Shown in pieces: positions 33,290-41,035 of a stretch of DNA of 64,000 nt. Under the pieces are notes generated by a model. It had not been told where the DNA came from. It made no database searches and saw only the letters and a program-made list of their open reading frames with translations. The first letter of the stretch is position 1; every line of letters starts with the position of its first letter. This DNA is from Flavobacterium okayamense (GTDB taxonomy: Bacteria; Bacteroidota; Bacteroidia; Flavobacteriales; Flavobacteriaceae). The stretch is from the NCBI RefSeq assembly GCF_019702945.1, contig NZ_AP024749.1, positions 992,001 through 1,056,000 on the forward strand. Reading direction: 5' to 3'. The position numbers and the translations under genes were made by a program.

Positions 33290-34324
33290 ATCTTTCCATC
33301 TAATTTCAGTTGAGTAGTTCTGTAATCCTCTATATAAATCTATTTTTTCAATTTTAGAAAGCTTAAACTTTTCCTGTTTGCAACTTGGTGCAATTCCTTC
33401 TTGTTTATATTTTTTAGCTAAATATTCTTGTTCATATTGCCCAGGAGTTGGTATAAAAAATGCTTTTTTACCAAGTTGCGCTAAATCCATAACTGTAGTA
33501 TAACCAGAACGACAAATTATTTTATCACTTTCATTAAAAGCAATTTCAAGTTGTTCACTAGTCATGTAATTGTAATAAGTAATTTTGCCTGATTTTTCAA
33601 TTATCTGTTCATTCTCTACAACTCCTTTTACAAATAAAGTAGGTTCTTCATAATTAGAAAACTCACTTGAAAGCTTTTCCTCTAAAAGTGTTCTTTGCGG
33701 TTCTAGTCCAGATAGAATTATCATTATTTCATATCTTTTAGCCAGTGATTTTTTATGTAGTCGACTGAGTGGACCTATATATTTTAAATGTTTTAGTGGA
33801 TCATCGAGATGGCCTAATCTTCCCGTTAAATTAGCACTTCCTTCAGAATCTGGCACCCAACATTCATTAAATTTATTTATAAAAAAATGATGAAGTTTTG
33901 TGGTAATGTAAGAAGTGTTTCCAGTTAATACATTCAATTGATGCGTTATAAAAACAGAAGGGATTTTTTTTGATTGTACACCAAGTCTATTATCAGAAAT
34001 AATTCCGTCTAATTGAAGTTCATCAACTAACTTCGAAATTGCTTTTTTCTCACTTCTTACTGCTGAGATCATGTTTGGAACTTGCTTTAATAATTCCAAT
34101 TTAAAATTTTTCCCTTTTTCAGCGTAGTGAATATTATATGAAGGTAATTCGAAATGTTGTAAATGTGGGAATTCTTTTTTCAATAATGCTAAAGCAACAC
34201 CATCAGAAGCAAGAATAGGTTCAAATTCATGACTTTCTAGTGCTTTAATAATAGGTATACACCTTGTGGCGTGACCTAATCCCCAATTTAAAGGTGCAAC
34301 TAAAATTTTTTTTCTTTTATTCAA
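33272..34324 (-). CDS. Glycosyltransferase, MurG/GT28-like
   Basis: A 350-residue GT-B protein: N-terminal ILVAPLNWGLGHATRCIPII with the Gly/His donor-acceptor loop, SDNRLGVQS, FITHQLN and WVPDSEGSANLTGRLGH, and a C-terminal domain with IIICRSGYTTVMDLAQLGKKAFFIPTPGQYEQEYLAKK in pieces. That C-terminal signature is the UDP-sugar site of GT28 enzymes. The acceptor is unknown; MurG itself is excluded by length and motifs. It converges on the kinase gene with an 18-bp overlap. Confidence 0.88.
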   Translation of the reverse strand: MNKRKKILVAPLNWGLGHATRCIPIIKALESHEFEPILASDGVALALLKKEFPHLQHFELPSYNIHYAEKGKNFKLELLKQVPNMISAVRSEKKAISKLVDELQLDGIISDNRLGVQSKKIPSVFITHQLNVLTGNTSYITTKLHHFFINKFNECWVPDSEGSANLTGRLGHLDDPLKHLKYIGPLSRLHKKSLAKRYEIMIILSGLEPQRTLLEEKLSSEFSNYEEPTLFVKGVVENEQIIEKSGKITYYNYMTSEQLEIAFNESDKIICRSGYTTVMDLAQLGKKAFFIPTPGQYEQEYLAKKYKQEGIAPSCKQEKFKLSKIEKIDLYRGLQNYSTEIRWKDLFRLF

Positions 34325-34421
34325 AAGTTTTGGTTTAATAACTTCAATTTACTAAAATGCAAAATAAATATAATTTATCTTACGGCATATTTCCTTAATT
34401 TTACCAAAAATTTAAATTTAG

Positions 34422-35096
34422 GTGGGAAGTAAAAATAAATTAAAGCGATTTAAAGAAAACGAAACGTTTTTAAATGTTGTTCAACCAACAAGAGAAGAAG
34501 TTGTTTCTGGTGAGTTTTCTATGAAAGGGAAATGGAGCTCAGATTTTTTCAAAAATGACAAACCAATTGTTTTAGAATTAGGATGTGGAAAAGGTGAATA
34601 TACGGTTGGTTTAGCAAAACTTAACCCTGAAAAGAATTTTATTGGAATCGATATAAAAGGAGCTCGTTTTTGGCGTGGTGCTAAAACTGCTGTAGAAAGC
34701 GGCATGAATAATGTTGGGTTTCTTAGAACTCAAATTGAGCTAATTGAATATTGCTTTGCTCAAAATGAAGTTGATGAAATTTGGATTACCTTTCCTGATC
34801 CTCAAATAAAGTACAAAAGAACAAAGCATAGAATGACTAATTCTGAATTTTTACAGAACTATAAAAAGGTTCTTAAGCCTAATGGAATAATGCATTTAAA
34901 GACTGATAGTGAATTTATGCATGGCTATACACTTGGTCTTCTACATGGAGAAGGACATGAGGTGATTTACGCAAACCACAATATTTATAGAAATGAAGGG
35001 GCTCCTGAAGAAGTAACAGGGATTCAAACATTTTATGAAAGTCAATATTTAGAACAAAATAAACCTATAACGTATATTAAATTTAAACTAAAGTAA
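34422..35096 (+). CDS. trmB: tRNA (guanine-N7-)-methyltransferase
   Basis: Methylates G46 in the tRNA variable loop with S-adenosylmethionine. The 224 residues carry LELGCGKGEYTVGLAKLNPEKNFIGIDIKG (SAM site, in pieces), the catalytic region EIWITFPDPQIKYKRTKHRMT and the C-terminal TxYE-like GIQTFYESQYL. The start is GTG at 34422, reading VGSKNKLKRF, as usual for this family in Bacteroidota. A LysE-type gene follows after 3 nt. Confidence 0.95.
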   Translation: MGSKNKLKRFKENETFLNVVQPTREEVVSGEFSMKGKWSSDFFKNDKPIVLELGCGKGEYTVGLAKLNPEKNFIGIDIKGARFWRGAKTAVESGMNNVGFLRTQIELIEYCFAQNEVDEIWITFPDPQIKYKRTKHRMTNSEFLQNYKKVLKPNGIMHLKTDSEFMHGYTLGLLHGEGHEVIYANHNIYRNEGAPEEVTGIQTFYESQYLEQNKPITYIKFKLK

Positions 35097-35099
35097 AAT

Positions 35100-35726
35100 A
35101 TGGATTTTATATTGACTTTTATTCTTGGTTTTTTTATCGCTGCTTTAGGAATTATAGCACCGGGAATGTTAAATATGACAATAGCTAAACTAAGTGTAGA
35201 AGAAAATAAAAGAAATGCTTTACTATTTGCATTTGGAGCTGTAAGTGTTGTCTTAATTCAAAGTTTTGTAGGGGCATATTTTGCAAAGTTTTTAGATGCA
35301 AATCCACATTTTAGTGATAATCTCAAAAAATTTGGCACTGTAATTTTTATATTGTTAACTGTGTTTTTTTTTTACAATGGGATTCGTGCAAAAAAACCAA
35401 AAGTTGAAGTTGATATAAAAGATAAAAGAAACCGCTTTATTTATGGTTTAACACTTTCGTCTTTAAATATGTTTGCAATTCCATATTACGCGTTTGTTAG
35501 TTTAACACTTGCTTCAAAAGATGTTTTCCATTTTAGTCTAATTGGAATAATTATTTTTTCAGTTGCGGCAACTTTAGGAACATTTTGCATTTTTTACCTA
35601 TATGCGGTTTTATTTAAAAAAGTAGAACATAAAGTAGGTTTTATTACAAACAACATCAATTTTTTAATTGCAGCAATAACAGGTTTAGTTGCAGTTTCTT
35701 CTTTGTATCAAATGTTAAATGCATGA
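35100..35726 (+). CDS. LysE-family transporter
   Basis: A 208-residue inner-membrane protein with six predicted helices and the family N-terminal pattern FFIAALGIIAPGMLNMTIAKLSVEENKRNALLFAFGA (in pieces). LysE/RhtB proteins export amino acids; the substrate is not deducible. The gene lies 3 nt after trmB and overlaps the next gene by 4 nt, so the three form one transcription unit. Confidence 0.87.
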   Translation: MDFILTFILGFFIAALGIIAPGMLNMTIAKLSVEENKRNALLFAFGAVSVVLIQSFVGAYFAKFLDANPHFSDNLKKFGTVIFILLTVFFFYNGIRAKKPKVEVDIKDKRNRFIYGLTLSSLNMFAIPYYAFVSLTLASKDVFHFSLIGIIIFSVAATLGTFCIFYLYAVLFKKVEHKVGFITNNINFLIAAITGLVAVSSLYQMLNA

Positions 35727-36058
35727 ATTTAGCTAAAGAAGATAGTTTTTTTGAAAAAGTTTACGAAGTCGTTCGTCAAATCCCTTTAGGAAAAGTAACT
35801 TCTTATGGAGCTATTGCAAAAGCTATTGGATCTCCTCAATCTTCCAGAATGGTTGGATATGCTATGAATGCTTCGCATAATTTGGGAAATTTACCTGCAC
35901 ATAGAGTTGTTAATCGAAATGGAATGTTAACGGGTAAGCACCATTTTGATGGTACTAATTTAATGCAGCAACTTTTAGAATCTGAAGGAATTAAAGTTGT
36001 TGAAAATAAAATTGTTGATTTTGAAAAACATTTTTGGGAACCCAACCCATATAAATAA
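35723..36058 (+). CDS. Alkyltransferase-like protein (MGMT fold, no Cys)
   Basis: A 111-residue MGMT-family DNA-binding domain: VYEVVRQIPLGKVTSYGAIAKAIG, SSRMVGYAMNASH and LPAHRVVNRNGMLTGKHHFDG. The active-site PCHR of methyltransferases is PAHR here, with Ala for Cys. Such alkyltransferase-like proteins bind O6-alkylguanine and flag it for nucleotide excision repair without removing the alkyl group. It overlaps the LysE-type gene by 4 nt (ATGA). Confidence 0.93.
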   Translation: MNLAKEDSFFEKVYEVVRQIPLGKVTSYGAIAKAIGSPQSSRMVGYAMNASHNLGNLPAHRVVNRNGMLTGKHHFDGTNLMQQLLESEGIKVVENKIVDFEKHFWEPNPYK

Positions 36059-36097
36059 AATTTATAATACTATTATTAAACTTTTAACAATTGCTTT

Positions 36098-36127
36098 TTG
36101 CCTTTATGCATTTTCAAGGTATCTTTG
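36098..36127 (+). promoter_or_regulatory. Promoter of the mrp-nifU unit
   Basis: TTG (36098-36100), 19 nt, then TATCTTTG (36120-36127) match the Bacteroidota consensus. This places the upstream in-frame ATG at 36098 inside the promoter and supports the start at 36185. Confidence 0.75.
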
Positions 36128-36184
36128 CAATTAAAATTCAGTCTTAATAAGAATTTAGATAAAAAAATTAAATATTATCTACAT

Positions 36185-37327
36185 ATGAAATTAGATAGAA
36201 AAGAAATTCTAAAAGCTTTAGAAACAATCACGGTTGCAGGAGAAGGTAAAAATATGGTTGAGAGTGGTGCTGTACAAAATGTACTAACTTTTGGAGATGA
36301 AGTTATAGTAGATTTAGTTTTAACTACGCCAGCTTTACATATTAAGAAAAGAGCGGAAGTTGATATAATGAAAGTTATACACGAAAAAGTGTATGAGAAA
36401 GCAAAAGTTAAGGTTAATATTAAAGTTGAAACTCCAGCAAAAGAAGAGAATCCAAATCAAATAAAAGGAAAGGAAATTCCTGGAATTAGCAATATTATTG
36501 CTGTTTCTTCGGGTAAAGGTGGAGTAGGAAAATCAACAATTACTGCAAATTTAGCAGTTGCTTTAGCCAAAATGGGTTTTAAAGTTGGAGTTTTAGATGC
36601 TGATATTTACGGACCATCAATGCCAATAATGTTCGACGTTGAACAAGCAAAACCTGTTTCTGTTGAGGTAGATGGAAAATCGAAAATGCAACCTGTTCAA
36701 AGCTACGGCGTTGAAATTTTATCTATCGGATTCTTTACAAAGCCAGACCAAGCGGTAATTTGGAGAGGACCAATGGCTGCAAAAGCATTAAATCAAATGA
36801 TTTTTGATGCAAATTGGGGAGAGATTGATTTCATGTTAATCGATTTACCACCAGGTACAGGAGATATTCATTTATCTATTATGCAGTCGTTGCCTATAAC
36901 AGGAGCTGTTGTAGTAAGTACTCCTCAAGCTGTTGCTTTAGCCGATGCTAAAAAAGGTGTAGCAATGTTCAATAACGAAAGTATTAATGTTCCTGTTTTA
37001 GGTATTATCGAGAACATGGCATACTTTACACCAGAAGAATTGCCTAATAATAAATACTATATCTTCGGACAAGAAGGAGCAAAAAACTTAGCACAAGATT
37101 TACAAGTTCCATTCTTAGGAGAAGTTCCATTAGTTCAAAGTATCCGTGAGGCAGGAGATTACGGTCGTCCAGCAGCTTTGCAAACAGCAACTCCACTAGA
37201 GAAATCTTTCGAAGAATTAGCGCGTAATGTAGTTGAAGAAACGGTAAAAAGAAATGAAAGCTTACCACCTTCAGAAGCTATTAAAATAACTACTATGGCT
37301 GGTTGTTCAGCAGTTAAAGGAAAGTAA
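36185..37327 (+). CDS. Mrp/NBP35-family Fe-S carrier ATPase
   Basis: A 380-residue protein from ATG 36185. It has an N-terminal DUF59/MIP18 domain (about 1-85, KLDRKEILKALETITVAGEGKNMVESG) and a deviant Walker A P-loop, SSGKGGVGKSTITANLAVAL, then GVLDADIYGPSMPIMF, LIDLPPGTGD and VVSTPQAVALADAKKGV. It binds and transfers Fe-S clusters to apoproteins. The two Cys of the usual CxxC near the C-terminus are not seen as such; one Cys remains in MAGCSAVKGK. It is directly followed by a NifU-type scaffold gene (1-nt gap). Confidence 0.95.
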   Translation: MKLDRKEILKALETITVAGEGKNMVESGAVQNVLTFGDEVIVDLVLTTPALHIKKRAEVDIMKVIHEKVYEKAKVKVNIKVETPAKEENPNQIKGKEIPGISNIIAVSSGKGGVGKSTITANLAVALAKMGFKVGVLDADIYGPSMPIMFDVEQAKPVSVEVDGKSKMQPVQSYGVEILSIGFFTKPDQAVIWRGPMAAKALNQMIFDANWGEIDFMLIDLPPGTGDIHLSIMQSLPITGAVVVSTPQAVALADAKKGVAMFNNESINVPVLGIIENMAYFTPEELPNNKYYIFGQEGAKNLAQDLQVPFLGEVPLVQSIREAGDYGRPAALQTATPLEKSFEELARNVVEETVKRNESLPPSEAIKITTMAGCSAVKGK

Positions 37328-37328
37328 A

Positions 37329-37568
37329 ATGACAACAGTAGAAATAAAAGACAACATCGAAAAAGCATTAAGTGAAATTCGCCCTTTTCTAAATTCAGAT
37401 GGTGGCGACATTACACTTGTTGAAATTATCGACGACAAACATGTAAAAGTACGTTTAGAAGGTGCTTGTACAAGTTGTAGTTTAAGCATTAGTACTATGA
37501 AAGCTGGTGTAGAAACGACGATAAAAAAATATGCACCACAAATAGAAACAGTAGAAAACGTTTCTTAG
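37329..37568 (+). CDS. NifU-domain Fe-S scaffold/carrier protein
   Basis: A 79-residue protein consisting of the NifU C-terminal domain: IEKALSEIRPFLNSDGGDITLVEI and LEGACTSCSLSISTMKAGVE, with the cluster-binding CxxC at Cys47 and Cys50. It would hold and deliver a 4Fe-4S cluster. It is transcribed with the Mrp-family gene 1 nt upstream, a pairing that supports a joint role in Fe-S protein maturation. Confidence 0.95.
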   Translation: MTTVEIKDNIEKALSEIRPFLNSDGGDITLVEIIDDKHVKVRLEGACTSCSLSISTMKAGVETTIKKYAPQIETVENVS

Positions 37569-37687
37569 TTGGGCGTTACCAAGACGAAAAACTACGTTTT
37601 TGTCTCGGTCGGGCTGTTTGCTTTATCTTTTTTGTAAGTTTAAGATTTATTGAAAACAAAAAAGGATATCACTTCCATCCCTAACGC
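37569..37687. repeat. Structured dispersed repeat element, about 119 bp
   Basis: It begins TTGGGCGTTACC and ends CATCCCTAACGC, with GCGTTA and TAACGC as short terminal inverted repeats. Two internal hairpins are visible (AGAC-AAAAAC/GTTTTTGTCT with a bulge, and ATCTTTTTTGT/ACAAAAAAGGAT). I recognise the layout as a repeat common between genes in flavobacteria. A short relative lies at 57936-57978. No coding potential. Confidence 0.65.
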
Positions 37688-37768
37688 AAAACAAAAGGTG
37701 ACAAATGTCACAAAAATAAAGTTTCAAAATACAGAACTTTGTACTGTAACAATTGAAAGCATAATAGA

Positions 37769-38827
37769 ATGATTGAAACAGATATACTAATAATTGGCGC
37801 AGGTCCTACGGGACTTTTCGCTGTTTTTGAAGCGGGTTTATTACAATTAAAATGTCATATCATTGATGCATTACCGCAACCCGGAGGACAATTAGCCGAA
37901 TTATATCCAAAGAAACCTATATTCGATATTCCAGGTTATCCAGAAGTTTTAGCGGGTGATTTGGTAAATAATTTAATGGAACAAATAAAACAGTTCCAGC
38001 CAGGTTTTACTTTAGGAGAAACTGCCGAGACTATAGAAAAACAAGAAGATGGTACCTTTATTGTGACCACAAAAGAAGGGACACAACATAAAGCTAAAGC
38101 TATTGCAATTGCTGGTGGTTTAGGAACTTTTGAACCTCGTAAACCAGTTCTAAAAGATATTGAGTTCTACGAAAAAGAAGACCGTGGAGTAGATTATTTT
38201 GTAAAAGATCCAGAAAAATATCGTGGCAAAAATATTGTAATTGCTGGTGGTGGCGATTCTGCTTTAGATTGGTCAATTTTCTTATCAAATGTTGCAAATA
38301 CTGTAACTCTGGTGCATAGAAGAAACGAATTCCGTGGCGCCTTAGATTCTGTTGAAAAAGTAAAAGAATTAAAAGATGCTGGAAAGATTAAATTGGTTAC
38401 ACCTGCTGAGGTTGTAGGCTTTAATGGAAGCGAGAGAGTTACGGCTGTAGATGTTGAAATTAATGGAGCGCGCCAAAAAGTAGAGTGTGATTATTTTATT
38501 CCTTTATTTGGTTTAACACCAAAATTAGGACCTATTGCAAACTGGGGATTAGAAATTGAAAAAAATGCAATTAAAGTAAATAACGCATTAGATTATCAAA
38601 CAAATATTGACGGTATTTATGCAATTGGTGATGTTAATACTTATCCAGGTAAATTAAAATTAATACTTTGTGGTTTTCACGAAGCAACTTTAATGTGCCA
38701 AAGTGTTTATAACCGAATCAACCCAGGAAAGCGTTATGTATTAAAATACACTACAGTTTCTGGTGTAGATGGATTTGATGGAACTCGTAAAGAAGCAGAA
38801 AAAGCAGTTGTAAAAGCAATCGACTAA
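37769..38827 (+). CDS. Ferredoxin--NADP reductase, thioredoxin-reductase-like type
   Basis: A 352-residue flavoprotein like YumC: FAD motif IIGAGPTGLFAVFEAG, QLAELYPKKPIFDIPGYPEVLAGDLV, the NADPH motif IAGGGDSALDW, and FALGDVNTY-like AIGDVNTYPGKLKL. It lacks the CxxC of thioredoxin reductase. It passes electrons between NADPH and a ferredoxin; the ferredoxin gene begins 1 nt inside its stop codon, which makes that ferredoxin the obvious partner. Confidence 0.94.
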   Translation: MIETDILIIGAGPTGLFAVFEAGLLQLKCHIIDALPQPGGQLAELYPKKPIFDIPGYPEVLAGDLVNNLMEQIKQFQPGFTLGETAETIEKQEDGTFIVTTKEGTQHKAKAIAIAGGLGTFEPRKPVLKDIEFYEKEDRGVDYFVKDPEKYRGKNIVIAGGGDSALDWSIFLSNVANTVTLVHRRNEFRGALDSVEKVKELKDAGKIKLVTPAEVVGFNGSERVTAVDVEINGARQKVECDYFIPLFGLTPKLGPIANWGLEIEKNAIKVNNALDYQTNIDGIYAIGDVNTYPGKLKLILCGFHEATLMCQSVYNRINPGKRYVLKYTTVSGVDGFDGTRKEAEKAVVKAID

Positions 38828-39159
38828 TGGCTCAAGACGTTACTATAAAAATTACTGATCGAAATGGAGTAACTCACGAAGTTTTAGCTCCAACAGATAT
38901 GAATATGAACCTTATGGAGTTGATTCGCTCTTATGAATTAGCCGAAGAAGGAACACTTGGAATTTGTGGCGGAATGGCTATGTGTGCCTCATGTCAAGTT
39001 TATGTTTTAAACGATGTGGTTCCAATTGATAGAAACCCAGATGAAGATGCTATGCTAGACGAAGCCTATCATGTTCAAGAAAATAGTAGATTAGGTTGCC
39101 AAATTCATATTTCTGAAGCATTAGAAGGGTTAGAAGTACAGATAGCGCCAGAACAATAA
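38827..39159 (+). CDS. 2Fe-2S ferredoxin (adrenodoxin type)
   Basis: A 110-residue ferredoxin with the cluster Cys set C-x5-C-x2-C (GICGGMAMCASCQVYV) and the distant Cys of SRLGCQIH. MDEDAMLDEA-like DEDAMLDEAY is typical of adrenodoxin-type proteins. Translational coupling to the reductase (TAATG) and the Fe-S assembly genes upstream suggest an electron supply for Fe-S maturation or for a monooxygenase elsewhere. Confidence 0.94.
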   Translation: MAQDVTIKITDRNGVTHEVLAPTDMNMNLMELIRSYELAEEGTLGICGGMAMCASCQVYVLNDVVPIDRNPDEDAMLDEAYHVQENSRLGCQIHISEALEGLEVQIAPEQ

Positions 39160-39161
39160 TA

Positions 39162-39192
39162 AAAAAAGCGAAGATTATTCTTCGCTTTTTTA
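39162..39192. terminator. Bidirectional terminator after the ferredoxin gene
   Basis: AAAAAAGCGAAGA pairs with TCTTCGCTTTTTT around a TTAT loop, between convergent genes. Confidence 0.92.
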
Positions 39193-40086
39193 TTTATAAT
39201 CTTCAAGTTTAGCCGGACCTTCTAAATAATCTTTTACAATTTGAAGTGTTCCGTCTTCTTTAGTATCGATAAACCATTTTATTAATGAAATAGTTCCGTT
39301 TACAATTTCAATTCCAGTTATACTTCTTGGGTGAACGCAACTTCCATCGTTAAAATAATGCAAAGCATTTTCACTTGGACTTGGAAATCTTGGACGATGG
39401 GTATGACCTGTAATTGTAATTTTGTTTCCGTTGTCAGCTATCCATTTTTTAATTCTTCGCTCAACTTTTATAAGTTCGACATAATTTTTTGCTGGACTTG
39501 TTGGGTCTTTTATGCCCCAAACTTGTAAAGGTTTCCACAAAACCCGAACCATAAATCGGTTTATTTTCCAACCGACATAATTCATAAAATCAGCTTGATG
39601 TCCGTGTGTTAAAAATAATTCTTGCTTGGTTTCGCTATTTTCTAAAACAATTCCTTCGTAATATTTAATATTGGGAAATAATGGTACATCTTTACCTTTT
39701 CTCGCATCAAAATAGGTAGATAGTTTCTTTTTTAAAATGGTTTCATTCCTATAAACCATATCATGATTGCCATAAATCATGTGTAGTCGGTTTTCAAAAT
39801 GAAATTTCTGTAGTAACAAATACACGTTTTTATTAGCCTCAAAAATGGTTTTAAAAAATAAATTTTCCCATAACTCATCGCCATCGCCTAATTCAATGTA
39901 TGAAAAACCTTCTTTAAAGTAATTTTGTAAGGCATGGAAATAAATGTTGCGATTGTTTGCAAAATCATCTGCAAAACTTGCATCACCGCGATGGCAATCA
40001 CTAAATAAAATAAATTTATCTTGATTGCTAAACTGAATTCGCTTGGCTTCTTTATAGGCTTTGTTTAATCTATTTTGAGATGACAT
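39190..40086 (-). CDS. Calcineurin-like metallophosphoesterase
   Basis: A 298-residue phosphoesterase. The metal-site motifs appear in order: FSDCHRGDASFADDF, ELGDGDELWENL, IYGNHDMVYR, LTHGHQADF and ITGHTHRPRFP. The form resembles UDP-2,3-diacylglucosamine hydrolase (LpxH) relatives, but the N-terminal extension and length differ, so a general metallophosphoesterase label is safer. It converges on the ferredoxin gene. Confidence 0.9.
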   Translation of the reverse strand: MSSQNRLNKAYKEAKRIQFSNQDKFILFSDCHRGDASFADDFANNRNIYFHALQNYFKEGFSYIELGDGDELWENLFFKTIFEANKNVYLLLQKFHFENRLHMIYGNHDMVYRNETILKKKLSTYFDARKGKDVPLFPNIKYYEGIVLENSETKQELFLTHGHQADFMNYVGWKINRFMVRVLWKPLQVWGIKDPTSPAKNYVELIKVERRIKKWIADNGNKITITGHTHRPRFPSPSENALHYFNDGSCVHPRSITGIEIVNGTISLIKWFIDTKEDGTLQIVKDYLEGPAKLEDYK

Positions 40087-40114
40087 TTTTATAAATTAAA
40101 ACATAAAGATAAAA

Positions 40115-40136
40115 AAAAGAGCCAAACGGCTCTTTT
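40115..40136 (-). terminator. Terminator of the DUF3050 gene, overlapping its stop codon
   Basis: AAAAGAGCC pairs with GGCTCTTTT around AAAC. On the minus strand the stem starts within the TAA stop and is followed by a T-run. Confidence 0.88.
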
Positions 40137-40917
40137 AACATATTAATTCTTTTTCTTTTATCTGTTCTTCAATTGCATTCCATAATTGAATGCGGTGTTC
40201 AAGTGCTAAGATTGAAATTTCTTCCGCCTCTTGCCATTTTTTATCGTCATTTCCACATAATTCTTCTATCATTTTCATAGCCATTGGTCCATGTTCATCA
40301 GCGTCAAGTTCTATATGTCTTTCGAAGTAATAAACCAATTTTGATAAATCATTATTTGGAAAATTTTGTTCAAATTCTTTTAAAATTTCTGTAAACATAG
40401 CCGGAATTAAATCTTCACGACCAAAGGTAAATGCAGCTGCAATTTGATGTGGTTTACCTTCTTCGATTACTCTAAAAGTGAAATCTAAAAATGCTTTAAC
40501 TTTAGGATGTAAATTGCTTTGTTTGATAGAAACAAATATGTTTTGGGTAGCTTCAACATCGTTTAAAAAATCAATTACTACAGACGTATTTGCACCACAA
40601 GACTGCATTGCTTCGAGATACATTTCGTAATGACTTTTATGTTTGCCATCACTATCTAAATCAGTTTCTTCAGCTAATACAATTTCATTAATTAAATAAC
40701 GAACTTCAGGATTTCCAATAGGCATCCATGGGGTTGTTGTGCATGTTAAAGAGTTTTGCAAAGCTTTTAATAATGACATAAAATCCCATACTGCAAAAAC
40801 GTGATTTTCAGTAAAACAACGTAAATCGTCTACAGTCTTAATTTCATTGTAAAGGCTATGTTGTAAGAGCTGTTGTTTGAATGGCTCTATTTTTTTATGT
40901 ATAATTTGGGTTTTCAT
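40135..40917 (-). CDS. DUF3050 (haem-oxygenase-like fold) protein
   Basis: A 260-residue all-helical protein of the DUF3050 family: EPFKQQLLQHSLYN, FTENHVFAVWDFMSLLKALQ, IVLAEETDLDSDGKHKSHYEMYLEAM, AFTFGREDLIPAMF and YYFERHIELDADEHGPMAMKMI. His and Glu residues in the FENHVF, EET, HYEMY and ERHIELDADEHG stretches resemble a diiron/haem-oxygenase-like fold, where they would bind metal. No enzyme activity is established. A 9-bp inverted repeat precedes it. Confidence 0.88.
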   Translation of the reverse strand: MKTQIIHKKIEPFKQQLLQHSLYNEIKTVDDLRCFTENHVFAVWDFMSLLKALQNSLTCTTTPWMPIGNPEVRYLINEIVLAEETDLDSDGKHKSHYEMYLEAMQSCGANTSVVIDFLNDVEATQNIFVSIKQSNLHPKVKAFLDFTFRVIEEGKPHQIAAAFTFGREDLIPAMFTEILKEFEQNFPNNDLSKLVYYFERHIELDADEHGPMAMKMIEELCGNDDKKWQEAEEISILALEHRIQLWNAIEEQIKEKELIC

Positions 40918-40930
40918 AACAATAATTTTT

Positions 40931-40970
40931 TAGTATTTGCATGTTATTATTTCAAGAATTACAAATACTA
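40931..40970. promoter_or_regulatory. Inverted repeat upstream of the DUF3050 gene
   Basis: TAGTATTTG (40931-40939) and CAAATACTA (40962-40970) are exact 9-bp inverted repeats with 22 nt between them, 14-53 bp upstream of the DUF3050 start. It may be an operator or two outward-facing promoter elements. Confidence 0.4.
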
Positions 40971-40981
40971 TTCCAAAAGTA

Positions 40982-41011
40982 AAAATGCTTCGTCAAATAA
41001 CGAAGCATTTT
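40982..41011 (-). terminator. Terminator of the acyl-CoA dehydrogenase gene
   Basis: AAAATGCTTCGT pairs perfectly with ACGAAGCATTTT around a 6-nt loop, with a T-run on the minus strand. Confidence 0.92.
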
Positions 41012-41035
41012 ATATAAATTTTATCTATTGTTGAA

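Noticed and set aside
36098..36184. Extra 29 N-terminal residues for the Mrp-family protein
   Set aside because: The upstream ATG coincides with the -33 element and the -7 box lies within the extension; family proteins begin at MKLDRKEI.
37569..37768. CRISPR-like repeat array
   Set aside because: Only a single copy of the element with internal hairpins is present; there are no regularly spaced direct repeats or cas genes.
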